Positions 35,673 through 45,818 of a stretch of DNA of 64,000 nt are shown piece by piece. Position 1 is the stretch's first letter; every line of letters begins with the position of its first letter. Location: NCBI GenBank assembly GCA_016756695.1, contig CP066701.1:3616001-3680000 (forward strand). Direction: 5' to 3'. The notes under the pieces are model-generated. The model had not been told where the DNA came from, did not search any database, and saw only the letters and a list, made by a program, of their open reading frames with translations. The stretch comes from Heyndrickxia sporothermodurans. Its GTDB lineage: Bacteria > Bacillota > Bacilli > Bacillales > Bacillaceae_C. The translations under genes were made by a program, and so were the position numbers.

Positions 35673-36339
35673 TCTTTATAACTTCTTGGATTTTTTCTGG
35701 ATCAATATCTTGATAAAAACTATCTTGAAAACGAACGCCAGTGCCAAAATGAATTTCGGAAACATGAACTTCATCCAAAAGTTGAGAAATATTACTTGGT
35801 TTCAACCCTGAACCAGCCAAAATTTCTACTCTATTTGACTTTTCAACTAATTGTTGGAGTTGATTTGTCGCTTCGATCGCTTTAGCTTTCCCGCCAGAAG
35901 TTAATATCCTAGATATTTCCTTGTGTTGATCAATTATACATAGTGCTTCAAATTGATCGTGAACTTCATCAAAAGCTCGATGAAAAGTAATGTCCAATCC
36001 CTTTGTTGCGGAAATTAAATAGTTTAAGGCATGCTCGTCAACACGTTTATCCTCCGTAATAGCTCCAAAAACGACTCCTGCCGCACCAAGTTCCTTACAA
36101 ATCTTAATATCTTGTGCCATCATTTTCAATTCTTCCTCTGTATAACAAAAGCTTCGGCTATGCGGACGAATCATAACATTAACGGGAATTGTAACAGACT
36201 GACATACACCTTCAATTAACCCATAACTAGGTGTAAGTCCACCTTCTAATACCCCTGTAATTAATTCAATTCGATGAGCTCCTACTTGTTCAGCAATTAT
36301 TGAATCGTGTTTCGAATCCGTAATTACTTCGATGATCAT
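35644..36339 (-). CDS. cutC: CutC family protein
   Basis: 231 aa TIM barrel. IIEVITDSKHDSIIAEQVGAHRIELITGVLEGGLTPSYGLI at the start and HRAFDEVHDQFEALCII, RILTSGGKAKA, EILAGSGLKPSNI are CutC hallmarks. Named for copper homeostasis in E. coli, though the enzymatic role is unsettled. The extreme C-terminus overlaps the rbsR remnant by about 29 bases because of the deletion, and may differ from the ancestral end. Confidence 0.9.
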   Translation of the reverse strand: MIIEVITDSKHDSIIAEQVGAHRIELITGVLEGGLTPSYGLIEGVCQSVTIPVNVMIRPHSRSFCYTEEELKMMAQDIKICKELGAAGVVFGAITEDKRVDEHALNYLISATKGLDITFHRAFDEVHDQFEALCIIDQHKEISRILTSGGKAKAIEATNQLQQLVEKSNRVEILAGSGLKPSNISQLLDEVHVSEIHFGTGVRFQDSFYQDIDPEKIQEVIKIAETYSKRK

Positions 36340-36555
36340 TTTATAACCTCCTCAGTGTAAGAACTGTCATCAATTATTTATAAATTTGTTGTTTGTTATG
36401 TTTATTACGTTTTGCTAACTTTTTTATTGTAAACATAAAAATAATTATAGTAAACCATACAAAGACTGTGCTTACGACGATTGAAAGAGCAAATAACGAT
36501 AATTTGGTAATTTATATAACAAATTAAATTTGGGATAAATCATAGCAGAATACAT

Positions 36556-36584
36556 TTGATTCACTCGTATAATTTGTATATACT
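36556..36584 (+). promoter_or_regulatory. Promoter of antitoxin RNA 2
   Basis: TTGATT at 36556-36561, 17-base spacer, TATACT at 36579-36584. Position matches the antitoxin promoter of locus 1. Confidence 0.72.
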
Positions 36585-36590
36585 GAAGAT

Positions 36591-36725
36591 AATAGAAAAT
36601 AATAAAAAGGAACATTGGTTGCACCCAATGCTCCTTAACACAGTATACTGCAAGAAGTGCAGTGGCCCTAGATGGATAACCCACCCCTTGACTCACGGCC
36701 TTGAGCAGGGTGGGTTATTTCCGTT
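36591..36725 (+). ncRNA. Antisense antitoxin RNA 2
   Basis: Predicted from the promoter at 36556 to the hairpin AACCCACCC / GGGTGGGTT (36678-36686 and 36708-36716) followed by ATTTCCGTTTAAT. Antisense to the toxin 2 mRNA 3' region; ends are predicted. The terminal T-run is weaker than at locus 1. Confidence 0.68.
36604..36636 (-). terminator. Terminator of toxin 2 mRNA
   Basis: Minus-strand AAGGAGCATTGG / CCAATGTTCCTT with TTTTTATT after it. Confidence 0.78.
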
Positions 36726-36813
36726 TAATAAGAGAAATAACAACTGCAATCACTGCAACGATTAATGATCCGAAAGTGATCATAAGTGAAATGGCTTCGT
36801 ATACTGTGATCAT
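36715..36813 (-). CDS. Holin-like type I toxin 2, 32 aa
   Basis: MITVYEAISLMITFGSLIVA... ending VVISLIKRK. It has the same length, motif (TVYEA), helix and basic tail as the 32-aa peptide at 14509-14607, and belongs to the Hol-Tox / BsrG-like group. AAGGGGG is about eight bases upstream. The gap 36340-36714 is otherwise gene-free. Confidence 0.87.
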   Translation of the reverse strand: MITVYEAISLMITFGSLIVAVIAVVISLIKRK

Positions 36814-36874
36814 CAGCAATCACCCCCTTCACGAGGAAGTGACCACTGCCCACCCTGCAAACTATGTCTTCTTT

Positions 36875-36880
36875 ATTATA
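36875..36880 (-). promoter_or_regulatory. Extended -10 promoter of toxin 2
   Basis: Minus-strand TGTGCTATAAT, identical to locus 1. The leader contains GCAGGGTGGG, the exact complement of CCCACCCTGC just downstream of the toxin stop. Confidence 0.7.
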
Positions 36881-37000
36881 GCACATACGTTCGTATTTTA
36901 TATTATTTTTTTGAAATGTTCTTTTTTGTTTCTGAATAAATTAAGAACCAGATAAAATCTGTCAATCCTATTTCCAAAAAGCAATCATACTTAGCAAATT

Positions 37001-37591
37001 CTATTGTAAAATCTTCATGATGAGTTCAACCGAATGTGGATTATTTAAAGACGATGATGGAATATCTTGAAGCATTAATCCGGTAATAACAGAAAAAAAG
37101 AGGTATAAAAGCTCATAAGGATCTCCTTCACAAAATTGACCTATTTGTTGTCCTTTAACGAAAAGAGGGATCAACTCATTTATAATATTTCTGGTAGAAT
37201 ATTGTTTCAAAAGGATCGTAACGTCATTTGGGACATTCGGTGAAATGTTTGCCTGTTGGAGAATGAGAAAATAATTTTTATGATTTTCCTCGAGCATTCT
37301 TCTAGTTAACACCCTCATTTGATCGATTGGCGTACTTGAATATGAATGTATATTCTTGATTGTGGTGTGCGCTTCTTCGACTGCTTCCTGAACAAGTTCA
37401 GTAAAAAGGACGTCCTTTGATTGAAAATAGCGATAAGTTAAGCCTTGACTAATACCCGCTTCTGCAGCAATCATACTCATTTTTGTTCCAGTCAGCCCAT
37501 GATGTGCAAATACTTTCAATGCCGCTTTCTTTATTTTAGATTTTCTTTCTTCATGAGCAGGATCTATTTTTTGACCATCTACTAATGACAA
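37001..37591 (-). CDS. TetR-family transcriptional regulator
   Basis: 196 aa. The N-terminal helix-turn-helix is clear: KAALKVFAHHGLTGTKMSMIAAEAGISQGLTYRYFQSKDVLF. The C-terminal ligand domain is not conserved. It follows the SDR gene after 27 bases on the same strand and probably represses it or senses its substrate. Confidence 0.92.
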   Translation of the reverse strand: MSLVDGQKIDPAHEERKSKIKKAALKVFAHHGLTGTKMSMIAAEAGISQGLTYRYFQSKDVLFTELVQEAVEEAHTTIKNIHSYSSTPIDQMRVLTRRMLEENHKNYFLILQQANISPNVPNDVTILLKQYSTRNIINELIPLFVKGQQIGQFCEGDPYELLYLFFSVITGLMLQDIPSSSLNNPHSVELIMKILQ

Positions 37592-37618
37592 CCGTATTCA
37601 CTCTCCAATATAATTAAT

Positions 37619-38533
37619 CTAACTAATCAGTTTAAGAGAATGTTGCACTTGATCCTCGCTTATTTTCCACAATTTCTTAGCAGAATCAATATTTTGAGCT
37701 TGAACAGATGGTGTCGCCACTTCCATATCCGCATAATAAAGACCACTATGATCGGTTACCTCATCTGAGTCGGCGAGCCATACTAATGTTTCAGCACCTT
37801 TTTCAGGCGTTCGTGAAAAGATCTTCATCACAGCCATCGTACTGCGAGCTAACCATCCATTATTTTGATTAAAATTGGTGGCTACTAATCCGGGATCGAA
37901 GCAATAAGAAGAGACGTTGGTCCCCTTAAGTTTTTTGGCTAATTCTAAAGTAAATAAAATATTTGCAAGTTTTGTCTCTGCATAACGCAAAGTTGGACCG
38001 CCGAAGAATTTTTTTGGAGATTTATAAAGTTTCTCTGCACTTAAATCATCGAAATTAATGCCTGTTTTAGCCATCTTATGACCATGTGAAGCGGTTGTAA
38101 TAATACGTGCATGCTCATTTTCTTTCATTCTCTCGATTAATAAAGAAGTAAGTAAAAAAGGAGCTAAATAGTTTACCGCCCAAGTCATTTCAATTCCATC
38201 CTCAGTAAGCTGACGTTTTTCAAATAATGCTCCAGCATTGTTAATTAAAATATCTATTTTAGGACATTTCGTTAGAATTTCCGCTGCTGCTTTTCGTATT
38301 GATTGCTGAGAAGCCATATCTGCAAGAAATACATCAATGTTTTTCTTGTGACCTAATGATTGTTTTAATTCGTTCGCTACCTTATTTGCTTTGCCTTGAT
38401 TTCGCGCAATGATTCCTATATTTGCACCACGAGAAGCTAACTCCTTAACAGCCGCCAAACCAATCCCACTCGTAGCTCCAGTAATTAAAACATATTTATC
38501 TTTTACAGACCAAGTTGAATTATCCAATATCAT
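37619..38533 (-). CDS. Short-chain dehydrogenase/reductase
   Basis: 304 aa. Cofactor motif LITGATSGIGLAAVKELASRGA, NNAG (INNAGALFEK) and a catalytic Tyr-x3-Lys in LRYAETKLANILF place it among retinol-dehydrogenase-like SDRs. The ATG at 38533 follows AAGGGG; the longer frame to 38572 would include it. First gene of a two-gene operon with the TetR regulator. Substrate unknown. Confidence 0.9.
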   Translation of the reverse strand: MILDNSTWSVKDKYVLITGATSGIGLAAVKELASRGANIGIIARNQGKANKVANELKQSLGHKKNIDVFLADMASQQSIRKAAAEILTKCPKIDILINNAGALFEKRQLTEDGIEMTWAVNYLAPFLLTSLLIERMKENEHARIITTASHGHKMAKTGINFDDLSAEKLYKSPKKFFGGPTLRYAETKLANILFTLELAKKLKGTNVSSYCFDPGLVATNFNQNNGWLARSTMAVMKIFSRTPEKGAETLVWLADSDEVTDHSGLYYADMEVATPSVQAQNIDSAKKLWKISEDQVQHSLKLIS

Positions 38534-38813
38534 TTGCCCCTTCCTAAATGGACCCGTGAATGAATGGTTCATTTACTTTTTATTTTACTTTGAAAATACC
38601 GAAGGGTTTACATATACTTATCATCTTTTTCTTCTCTTTTTTAACAATATTAGTGGAAATCTGACCTCATTTGCTAAATCAATACTAATTATTTTGAATA
38701 CTATACTATCAATATAGGTTTGATCATTTGATGAAGCGGGAGACACTATTTTCTTAGGTTTATTTTAGTTAGCGAAAAAGGAGTTTAATCATAAAAGTGA
38801 GGAGGTATTTTAC

Positions 38814-39373
38814 GTGTACTTTTTTCAAACAATTACTGATCAGTTAAAGGTTTTTCAAATTGCATTTATGAGAAGATCAAAAAGTCAACAGCTCATATTG
38901 GGATCCTTATTTTCCCTACTAGCTACCATTTTCCAATCTGCCGGAGGCTTTTTCCTGGCTTTGGGTATTTTATCAGTTCACTAGCGACTGCGCCTATCCT
39001 TTTCTGTTCCATGCTAAGTATGACTGTAGGCTGTTTAACCTATTTACTAACGAATTTATTACTTCTTTTCATTCAACCAAGTGAGTTGATTATTTTTCCA
39101 TTCACAACTGGATTATTAGGTATAAGTACCGGAATTGCTTTTACCCTATTTAAAAAGCGTTTGAGTATTATTCTTTTTGGAGGATTCAGCTTATCAATTG
39201 GGATCTTTTTATTATTATTTGTGTTTCATTTTCCAGTGCTTGGACCGGCAAGTTCTCAAACTATATCTCTAGTTTTTTTAGTCAGTATTTTCATTTTTTC
39301 TATTTTGTATAACTGGATATGGACTGAGTTTGGAATCGTGTTACTGAAAAAATTCCCTCATTCAATCATATAA
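38814..39373 (+). pseudogene. Integral membrane protein of unknown family, frameshifted
   Basis: A GAGGAGG site precedes GTG at 38814. The first frame (YFFQTITDQLKVFQIAF... FQSAGGFFLA) stops at about 38984. The other frame continues FGYFISSLATAPILFC and runs to 39373 with about five more helices. A missing G in the GG at 38957-38958 would give GFFLGFGYF and join them. One base deletion or a sequencing error; no family recognised. Confidence 0.65.
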
Positions 39374-39474
39374 AGTCAAATTGGATTAACCTCTATAAGT
39401 GGCTAGGTAATCACGAAAAAATGGATATTATTTGCCTCATCGTTAATTATCCTCACATATATTAAATAGACAAA

Positions 39475-39505
39475 GGAACATTGAGCAAATCAAATGTTCC
39501 TTTTT
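39475..39505. terminator. Bidirectional terminator before the MFS gene end
   Basis: AGGAACATT / AATGTTCCT stem with TTTTT on the plus-strand side. Confidence 0.72.
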
Positions 39506-39517
39506 ACTATTTTATTA

Positions 39518-40786
39518 TTAAGCGGTCAACTCTTTTGATCTCTCCGCCCGATGTTGTTCCTTAATCATCATACCGCCAAATAAACCAATAAGTGAAAAGA
39601 CAACCGGAATAATAAAGCCATAGTGATATCCTATAGAACCCGCGTGAAAATAATCTAATACCTTTCCAAAAATACTCGGTAATAGGACAGCACTTAAAAA
39701 TCCTCCGGTATTTGCAAATCCTGAAACGACACCAACCTCCTTGATCGGAAATGATTGGCGAACGACTGCAAAAGTTAATGCACTTGCACCATTACCATAT
39801 CCTATGATTAAAAATAGGATGATAACCAGGTAGTATGGTGGCTTACCTCCACATAAGAAAAAAGTAACCCAACTGCACAAAGTAAAAATATGAACGACTA
39901 AATATGGTCGCTTTATCATATTCAAACGATTCGTAATCCAGCCTGTTAAAGGGGCACCAATAATCGCACCGATTAATCCAATCATAATTAATTGACTTGC
40001 TCCTGACCGTGTCATTCCATACATGTTCATCCCAAATGGAACTGCCCAAGATCCAATAAAACCTACATACGTTCCGACAACACCAAAATGGCATAAAAAA
40101 GTTGCCCATGCTTGACGACTGGAAAACAGTCGTCTTAGAATAACAATCGTTTTATCACCTTTTTTACTGGAATGATCAATAGACCGATTCGTGTTTATCG
40201 GTGTAATATTCATTTGTATCGGTTTTTTTACTAGAACAATATAAAGAAGAATCCCAAAAATACATAAAAGGCATCCTATGATAAGAAATGGGGCTCTCCA
40301 GCCGATGAGATCGATAGAAGCGGAAAATGGAACAGTTGCCATTAAAAATCCTAAGCTCCCACTCATTCCCGCAAATCCTAGTAATTGTACGAATTCATTT
40401 GCTTTAAACCATTGACTTAAAATAAGTACTAAATTAACCCAAATCGCTGCATCACCTATACCAACTAACAATCTTGCAAAAAGTAAAAACCCCTCGTTTG
40501 GTGCGATACTATATATTAAGGTACCTATACCATTAAGAAGTGTTCCGAAAATAAGAAAATAATTAGGGCCAAAACGATCGGACAAAATTCCAATCGGTAT
40601 TTGTAGACCTGAGTAAGCTAAAAACTGAATACTCGTTAATAATCCTATAACTGCAGCTGAAACATGAAACTCCTTCATTAATTGCTCTGAAATTAAACCA
40701 GGAGCGGTACGTTGACTCACTATAAGAAAATAGGAGAACAATACTACACCAAAAACGACCCATCTATAACTGCTCTGTTTCTTCAA
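39518..40786 (-). CDS. Major facilitator superfamily transporter
   Basis: 422 aa, twelve helices. MFS motif A appears as GILSDRFGPNYFLIFGTLLNG after helix 2, and ARLLVGIGDAAIWVN in helix 4. The N-terminal FSYFLIVSQRTAPGLI resembles NarK/glucarate-type and other anion-related carriers, but the substrate cannot be set. Single gene. Confidence 0.88.
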   Translation of the reverse strand: MKKQSSYRWVVFGVVLFSYFLIVSQRTAPGLISEQLMKEFHVSAAVIGLLTSIQFLAYSGLQIPIGILSDRFGPNYFLIFGTLLNGIGTLIYSIAPNEGFLLFARLLVGIGDAAIWVNLVLILSQWFKANEFVQLLGFAGMSGSLGFLMATVPFSASIDLIGWRAPFLIIGCLLCIFGILLYIVLVKKPIQMNITPINTNRSIDHSSKKGDKTIVILRRLFSSRQAWATFLCHFGVVGTYVGFIGSWAVPFGMNMYGMTRSGASQLIMIGLIGAIIGAPLTGWITNRLNMIKRPYLVVHIFTLCSWVTFFLCGGKPPYYLVIILFLIIGYGNGASALTFAVVRQSFPIKEVGVVSGFANTGGFLSAVLLPSIFGKVLDYFHAGSIGYHYGFIIPVVFSLIGLFGGMMIKEQHRAERSKELTA

Positions 40787-40926
40787 TGACCTCTTCCCCT
40801 ATTTACATTTTTTTATCATTATACTCCTATTTTTAAAGGAAAGAAGAAGAAAATTTTATGGAGGCGTTTACATTATAAAAAAGAAAGATATCCTCTAGTA
40901 ATCCATACAGATACAAGGAAAAATAC

Positions 40927-40964
40927 GTAAAACAGCCCTTCCTAGCCAAGAAGCGCTGTTTTAC
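40927..40964. terminator. Hairpin upstream of the MFS gene
   Basis: Perfect 10-bp stem GTAAAACAGC / GCTGTTTTAC with an 18-nt loop. It lies between the MFS promoter region and the end of the secreted protein gene at 41014, so it may terminate the latter on the minus strand. Confidence 0.6.
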
Positions 40965-41013
40965 ATAAAATTTCTACTATGCTTTTAGGGCATACAAACC
41001 AATGTTAGCTATT

Positions 41014-41487
41014 TTAGTATTCAGCATTATTCAAAATAAAGTCAATCGCCCATTCACCATTTTGATTAAAAATCCCATCAGTTTTAAATGTTACATGAGG
41101 TTTTTCCGGTCTGTATTGATGAAGTTGGGCTTCTATCGTCCCTTTATATTCGTTTTTACCTACTTTTTTAAAAGTATCGGAAGTTTCACGAACTAACGTG
41201 TGTGCTACCCATATATGCGGACTTGCCATTAGGCTCTTGGCGTTTGGATTTACTTGAATATCCGATTTTGAATGTATCGTATAATACAGCCTAATGTTTT
41301 GACCGTGGTTTACGATGGAATATCCATTGATTGTCAGCTTAATTCCGTTAACTTCTGCCGAACCTAAGCCTTGATTTGACATGGATTCGGCACTAGTCAA
41401 GGTTGGAGAAGCAAAGCCAATGAGCAAGCAAATTAATAAGGCGACACCACCACTGAATTGCATGGTATTTTTCGATAGGTTCCTCAT
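41014..41487 (-). CDS. Secreted protein of unknown function next to a quinoprotein
   Basis: 157 aa with a cleavable signal peptide (VALLICLLIGFASPTLTSAES, cut near residue 33). The mature part is beta-rich: LTINGYSIVNHGQNIRLYYTIHSKSDI and a WVAHTLV segment. It lies 135 bases after the PQQ-dehydrogenase gene on the same strand and may be a partner in electron transfer or assembly; that is inference. No named family recognised. Confidence 0.65.
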   Translation of the reverse strand: MRNLSKNTMQFSGGVALLICLLIGFASPTLTSAESMSNQGLGSAEVNGIKLTINGYSIVNHGQNIRLYYTIHSKSDIQVNPNAKSLMASPHIWVAHTLVRETSDTFKKVGKNEYKGTIEAQLHQYRPEKPHVTFKTDGIFNQNGEWAIDFILNNAEY

Positions 41488-41622
41488 TTTACACCATCCT
41501 TATTTATCGTTTATAGGTTTCACCACTGAAAATAAAACTATCTGAGCCCGAATGAAGAAATCGGGCTCGGATTGCTTCAGAAATTGACCGCTTTTATGAA
41601 GAAATTCACTTTCTCCGAAACA

Positions 41623-43451
41623 TTATTTCTTTTTCGATAACCATTCTGCTAGTGCTTCTGCTTCGGCACCTTTAGCCAGTCCTGCTGGCATGCGATCGCC
41701 GCCGTTTAAGATTTGATTCAATATTTCTTCTTTTGACATTGTTTTACCTACATGTTGAAGGTTTGGAGCTGTTGCGCCTTGAAGATTATCTCCATGACAG
41801 GATATACAACTTTTTTTGTAAACCTCTTCTGGTTTGACAACTACGTCGGCTTGCCCTTGTAATTTTGCATTCTTATTAGTGGTCGCAATTTTTTCCTTAC
41901 CGCCAAGTCCATAAACGACAACTCTCGTTCCGCCCGTAATCACCGCAACATATTGCTTGCCGTCAACCATATAAATGGAAGGCGCCATTTTAATTGCTTT
42001 TCCGCCACTTTTCATGCTCCATAATACTTTACCTTTTTTAATATCGAGAGCATTCACTGCTCCGTCCATTTCCCCGTAAAAAGCGAGACCGGTAGCGGTA
42101 CTTGTGAATCCGCCATACATCGGATCGTCAGTATTGATTTGATATACTTTTTTCCCGGTATTAACGTCTATAGCAGTAATGTTACCGGATGGAATAATAT
42201 TTTTTGGTAAAGGGAGTATCTTCGTTCCAGGAAAGGTATTGTTATCTTTGGCAATCTCTTTCCGATCTTTCGCTGATAACATTACATTCGGGCTATTAAT
42301 ACCCGGAATAAGCACATAGTTGGTTTCAGGATCATAAGTCTCAGGAGCGTAACTCTCTCCACCTGGTGTACCCGGCCATTGAAGTTGAACTTTATTCGGG
42401 TCACTTGATGGTTTCGAATGTTTAATTTTCACAAACGGTACACCATCGTAAATGGTTTTTCCAGTTTTGGCATCCCATGCATACCATTTTCCATTCTTGC
42501 CGCCTTCAACCACAATCTTTTGTTTTTTCCCGCCGACCTTGGCATTGAGAACCATCGGTGTCGCGGCAGCATCGTAGTCCCATACATCGTGATCAACTTG
42601 GGAGGATGCCCACTTAAATTTTCCTGTTTTACTATCCAAAGCGACAATGGAATCCGTATATGGATTTTTCCCTTTTCTGTCTTCATCGTAAAAGTCAGGA
42701 GCTGGATTTCCTACAGCAAAATACATCATATCTGTATCCGGATCGAATGACATCGGTGTCCATACGGAACCTCCACCAGTATATTTACCTTTCACCCATC
42801 CCTTTCCTCTTTCTGGAATGGTCCAAAACGGTTCCTTCCATAGCGGTTCAAGGGTATCTGCTTTAAACGCCCAAACGAAGCCTCGTGTACCATTATCACC
42901 GCCGCTGCTTCCAACGTAAACGTTGCCATCATAATACATTGGGGCTGAGGATTCGTAATATCTATTTTCTAACTTAATGGTAGGTTCATAATCCCAAAAG
43001 TTGACCATTTTCTTCAGTTTACCTGTTTTCGCATCAAGTTTGACCAGCCGATTGTCTATCATTAAGACATATACATTTCCTTCGGCTACAGCGACACCTC
43101 TACTTGCGACATTGGATTGCCATGGCAAGCTATTAATATGATCAAGTACCTCCTTAGGAGGTGTCCATGCCCATAGTTTCTTTCCGCTTTTGGCATCGAT
43201 TGCAAACACATGATTTTTGGCACTAGTCACATACATGACCCCGTTTTGTACGATAGGAAAATCCTCTTGTAAATTCGGAACATCCTTATTCCATTCTAAA
43301 ATATCCTGTTGCCAAACAATCCCCATTTTTTTTACATTATCTTTTGTAATCTCTTTATAGGGCACATGACGAGTATGTTGAAGGTCATAACCCCAATTAG
43401 GGAATCCGGTATCCTTAACTTGATTTGCCTGATTGTTATCGGATTTATTGG
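41623..43451 (-). pseudogene. PQQ-dependent dehydrogenase with C-terminal cytochrome c, main part (split by IS21-family element)
   Basis: About 600 residues. An eight-blade propeller (repeated ALDSKTGKFKW-type motifs, WDYDAAATPMV active-site region) is followed from about residue 560 by a cytochrome c domain with CISCH and a likely Met ligand in MPAGLA. The 5' part is at 45886-45975. Removing the element and one 8-bp duplication gives a continuous 636-aa lipoprotein (1911 bases). It would oxidise an alcohol or sugar outside the membrane. The frame from an internal Met looks intact but lacks signal and ribosome site. Confidence 0.9.
43444..43451. repeat. Target site duplication TTTATTGG, left copy
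   Basis: Eight bases, repeated at 45886-45893. Confidence 0.88.
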
Positions 43452-43486
43452 TGTTTATGGCATTCTAGATATGTAGGGGATGGCAA

Positions 43487-43526
43487 TTAATTTGTGCTGG
43501 CCCCCCGGGGGGCCAGCACAAATTAA
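43487..43526. repeat. Perfect 40-bp palindrome without spacer
   Basis: Two 20-base arms meeting at CCCCCC|GGGGGG, with outer sequence TTAATTTGTGCTGG and its complement. It lies between the left tip and the first subterminal repeat of the IS; the right end has only a few bases at the equivalent place. Confidence 0.9.
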
Positions 43527-43582
43527 AAAAACCACTTGTCAACATTCTTAAATACTACTACACTTCCTGTTGGGACAAAGTC

Positions 43583-45099
43583 ATGCAGGAGGTATTTAAG
43601 GAGATGTTGGCAGTGGCCGAAATCAATTATATCAGACAACAGGTTAACAATAAAGGCTGCGGTTATTCGGATGTAGCAAAAAGAACAGGTAGAGATCCTA
43701 GAACAGTTAAGAAATATGCGGATATGGAGGATTTCAACGAACAGCCAAAAAAGAAACAGACGAGAGTATCACCGGTTTTAGGACCAGTGAAGCCAGTAAT
43801 AGATGAATGGATCAAGGAGGACTTGAAAAAGAAAAAGAAGTTTCGTAGAACAGCTAAGAGAATGTGGGAGCTCCTTAAGGAACAGTTCAATTTTAAGGGG
43901 TCTGACCGAACAGTTCGCGATTATGTTTCCAAGAGAAAAGAAGAATTATTAAACCAGGCAGATCAAGCAGCCTTACCACTTGAGGCCATCTCTGGAACAG
44001 CACAAGTCGATTTTGGAGAGGCCCCGTTTATTTATGGTGGGGAAGAAATAGTTTTGCCCTACTTAGTAATGTCATTTCCTTTTAGCAATGCTTTTTATTT
44101 TCAAGTCTTCCTTCACAAAACAAGGAGTGTTTCCTAGAGGGGTTAAAAGAGTGTTTCATCATATGGGTGGAGTGCCAAAGGCGATTCGCTTTGACAACCT
44201 CTCACCTGCCGTCAAAAAGATATTGCCAAATGGAGAACGGCATTTAACAGAGGAATTTCAAAACTTCGTTTTACATTATGGGTTTGAATGTGAATTCTGT
44301 AATCCCGCCAGCGGTAATGAAAAAGGACATGTAGAGGCAATGGTCAAGTATGTCAGGAATAACTTTCTCCTTCCTGGGCTCCATGTCATTGAATTGGATG
44401 AGTTAAATAAGGAACTGTGGGGAAGGCAGAAAAAGACCGCTTGAGGAAGCATTACCAAAAGGATTGGTATATCAGAACTATTCGAGGAGGATAAAGGCCT
44501 TTCTACTATTGCCAGCAAAAGAATACGAGTGTGTAAGATATGAAACACTGAAGGCCGATAAATATGGCTATGTTAAGGTGGACCTCAATCTGTATTCCAC
44601 TTCCCCAAGATTTGCATTAAACAGAGTTCTCGTAAAAATCTCATACAACACTGTTGAGATTTTGGATGATGAGCGTCAGCTTGTCGTTAGGCATTCACGG
44701 CTCTATGGACAGTACCGTAAGTCGATGAAGTGGCAGCCATATCTAAATTTAATGGCCAAACGGCCTACGGCACTTAAATATACTAGTTTCTACGACCAAC
44801 TACCGGAGGAATGGAAAAACTATTTTCAGTCCTGTACTGTCGTAGAAAAGTCGGAAGCACTGAAACTATTATCGCTGATTTTGAAGGAACATGATTTCAG
44901 TCTTATAACAAAAGCGCTTGTCATCTCCTCTGAACACGGGCATCCCTCCGTGGATGCCATTAAACAAGTATTCTATCAGCTTATCAATGGCCGTGGAATC
45001 CGAAGTGAAATTAAACCAAAAATAACGCTTCCCACCCTGCCTGAAGCAACGAGAGGACTCGAACGTTATGATCAACTCCATAAAGGGGGTGATGCATAA
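43583..45099 (+). pseudogene. istA: istA transposase of element 2, frameshifted
   Basis: The N-terminal helix-turn-helix (YSDVAKRTGRDPRTVKKYADM), SGTAQVDFGEAPF (DDE Asp) and ASGNEKGHVEAMV (Glu region) are all present but in different frames. Frame changes lie near 44110-44125 and at 44425-44500. The C-terminal part runs to 45099 and touches istB. Start probably ATG at 43604 (MLAVAEINYIRQQ) with GGAGG upstream. Confidence 0.88.
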
Positions 45100-45818
45100 T
45101 GCACGAGGAAATTCAGGCCTACGCAAAACGATTAAAGCTTAGCTGGATTAAAGAGCATTATCGTGAAGTTGAAGCTACTTCCCATGAGGAGTTTTTATTA
45201 AAGCTATTTGAAGCAGAAATCCAGCAGCGAGAAGAACGCCGGACCAACCTCCTTTTAAACCAAGCGACTCTTCCAAAAGTACAGGGTAAACCTTTTGACT
45301 GGAGTGAGGTTCAAATTCCGGCAGGAATGACCAGGGAAAGTCTGTTAAACGGAGAATTTATTGAACAGCAGGAGAATACCATCTTTTACGGTGGTGTAGG
45401 TGCCGGCAAAACCTATCTGGCAACATTGATTGGCTTAAATGCCATACAAAAGTTTGGCAAGTCAGTAAAGTTCTATACAGTCGCTGGGTTGGTAAATCGG
45501 CTCCTTGAAGCAAACGAAAAAGGAACACTTTCTAAGGTCTTCAAGCAGATTGAAAAGCTGGACTGTCTGATCCTTGATGAGCTAGGCTACATACCGCTGC
45601 ATAAACAAGGTGGAGAATTACTGTTCCAAGTTATATCTATGTGTTACGAGGCAAAGAGCATCATCATTACAACTAATCTACAGTTCGGTCAATGGAATCA
45701 CGTCTTCGGAGATCCCATTTTGACGGAAGCAGTCATTGACCGACTGATTCATCATTCTCACTTGGTCGTATTCAATGGTGATAGTCATCGATATAAAGAA
45801 TCTTTACTAAAAGCTTAA
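45099..45818 (+). CDS. istB: IstB helper ATPase of element 2
   Basis: 239 aa and intact. AAA+ motifs: Walker A GGVGAGKTY near residue 100, Walker B LDCLILDELGYIPLHKQGGELL near 160, C-terminal FGDPILTEAVIDRLIHHSHLV. IstB stimulates IS21 transposition and needs IstA, which is broken in this copy. A GGGGGT site precedes the ATG, which overlaps the istA stop (TAATGC). Confidence 0.93.
   Translation: MHEEIQAYAKRLKLSWIKEHYREVEATSHEEFLLKLFEAEIQQREERRTNLLLNQATLPKVQGKPFDWSEVQIPAGMTRESLLNGEFIEQQENTIFYGGVGAGKTYLATLIGLNAIQKFGKSVKFYTVAGLVNRLLEANEKGTLSKVFKQIEKLDCLILDELGYIPLHKQGGELLFQVISMCYEAKSIIITTNLQFGQWNHVFGDPILTEAVIDRLIHHSHLVVFNGDSHRYKESLLKA

Noticed and set aside
39475-39505. Relation to the toxin-antitoxin terminators because of the shared GAACATT word
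   Set aside because: No toxin-like peptide or promoter pair nearby; it reads as an ordinary terminator.
41623-43365. Reading the quinoprotein as a complete gene starting at an internal Met
   Set aside because: It lacks signal peptide and ribosome site; the true lipoprotein start lies beyond the IS at 45975.
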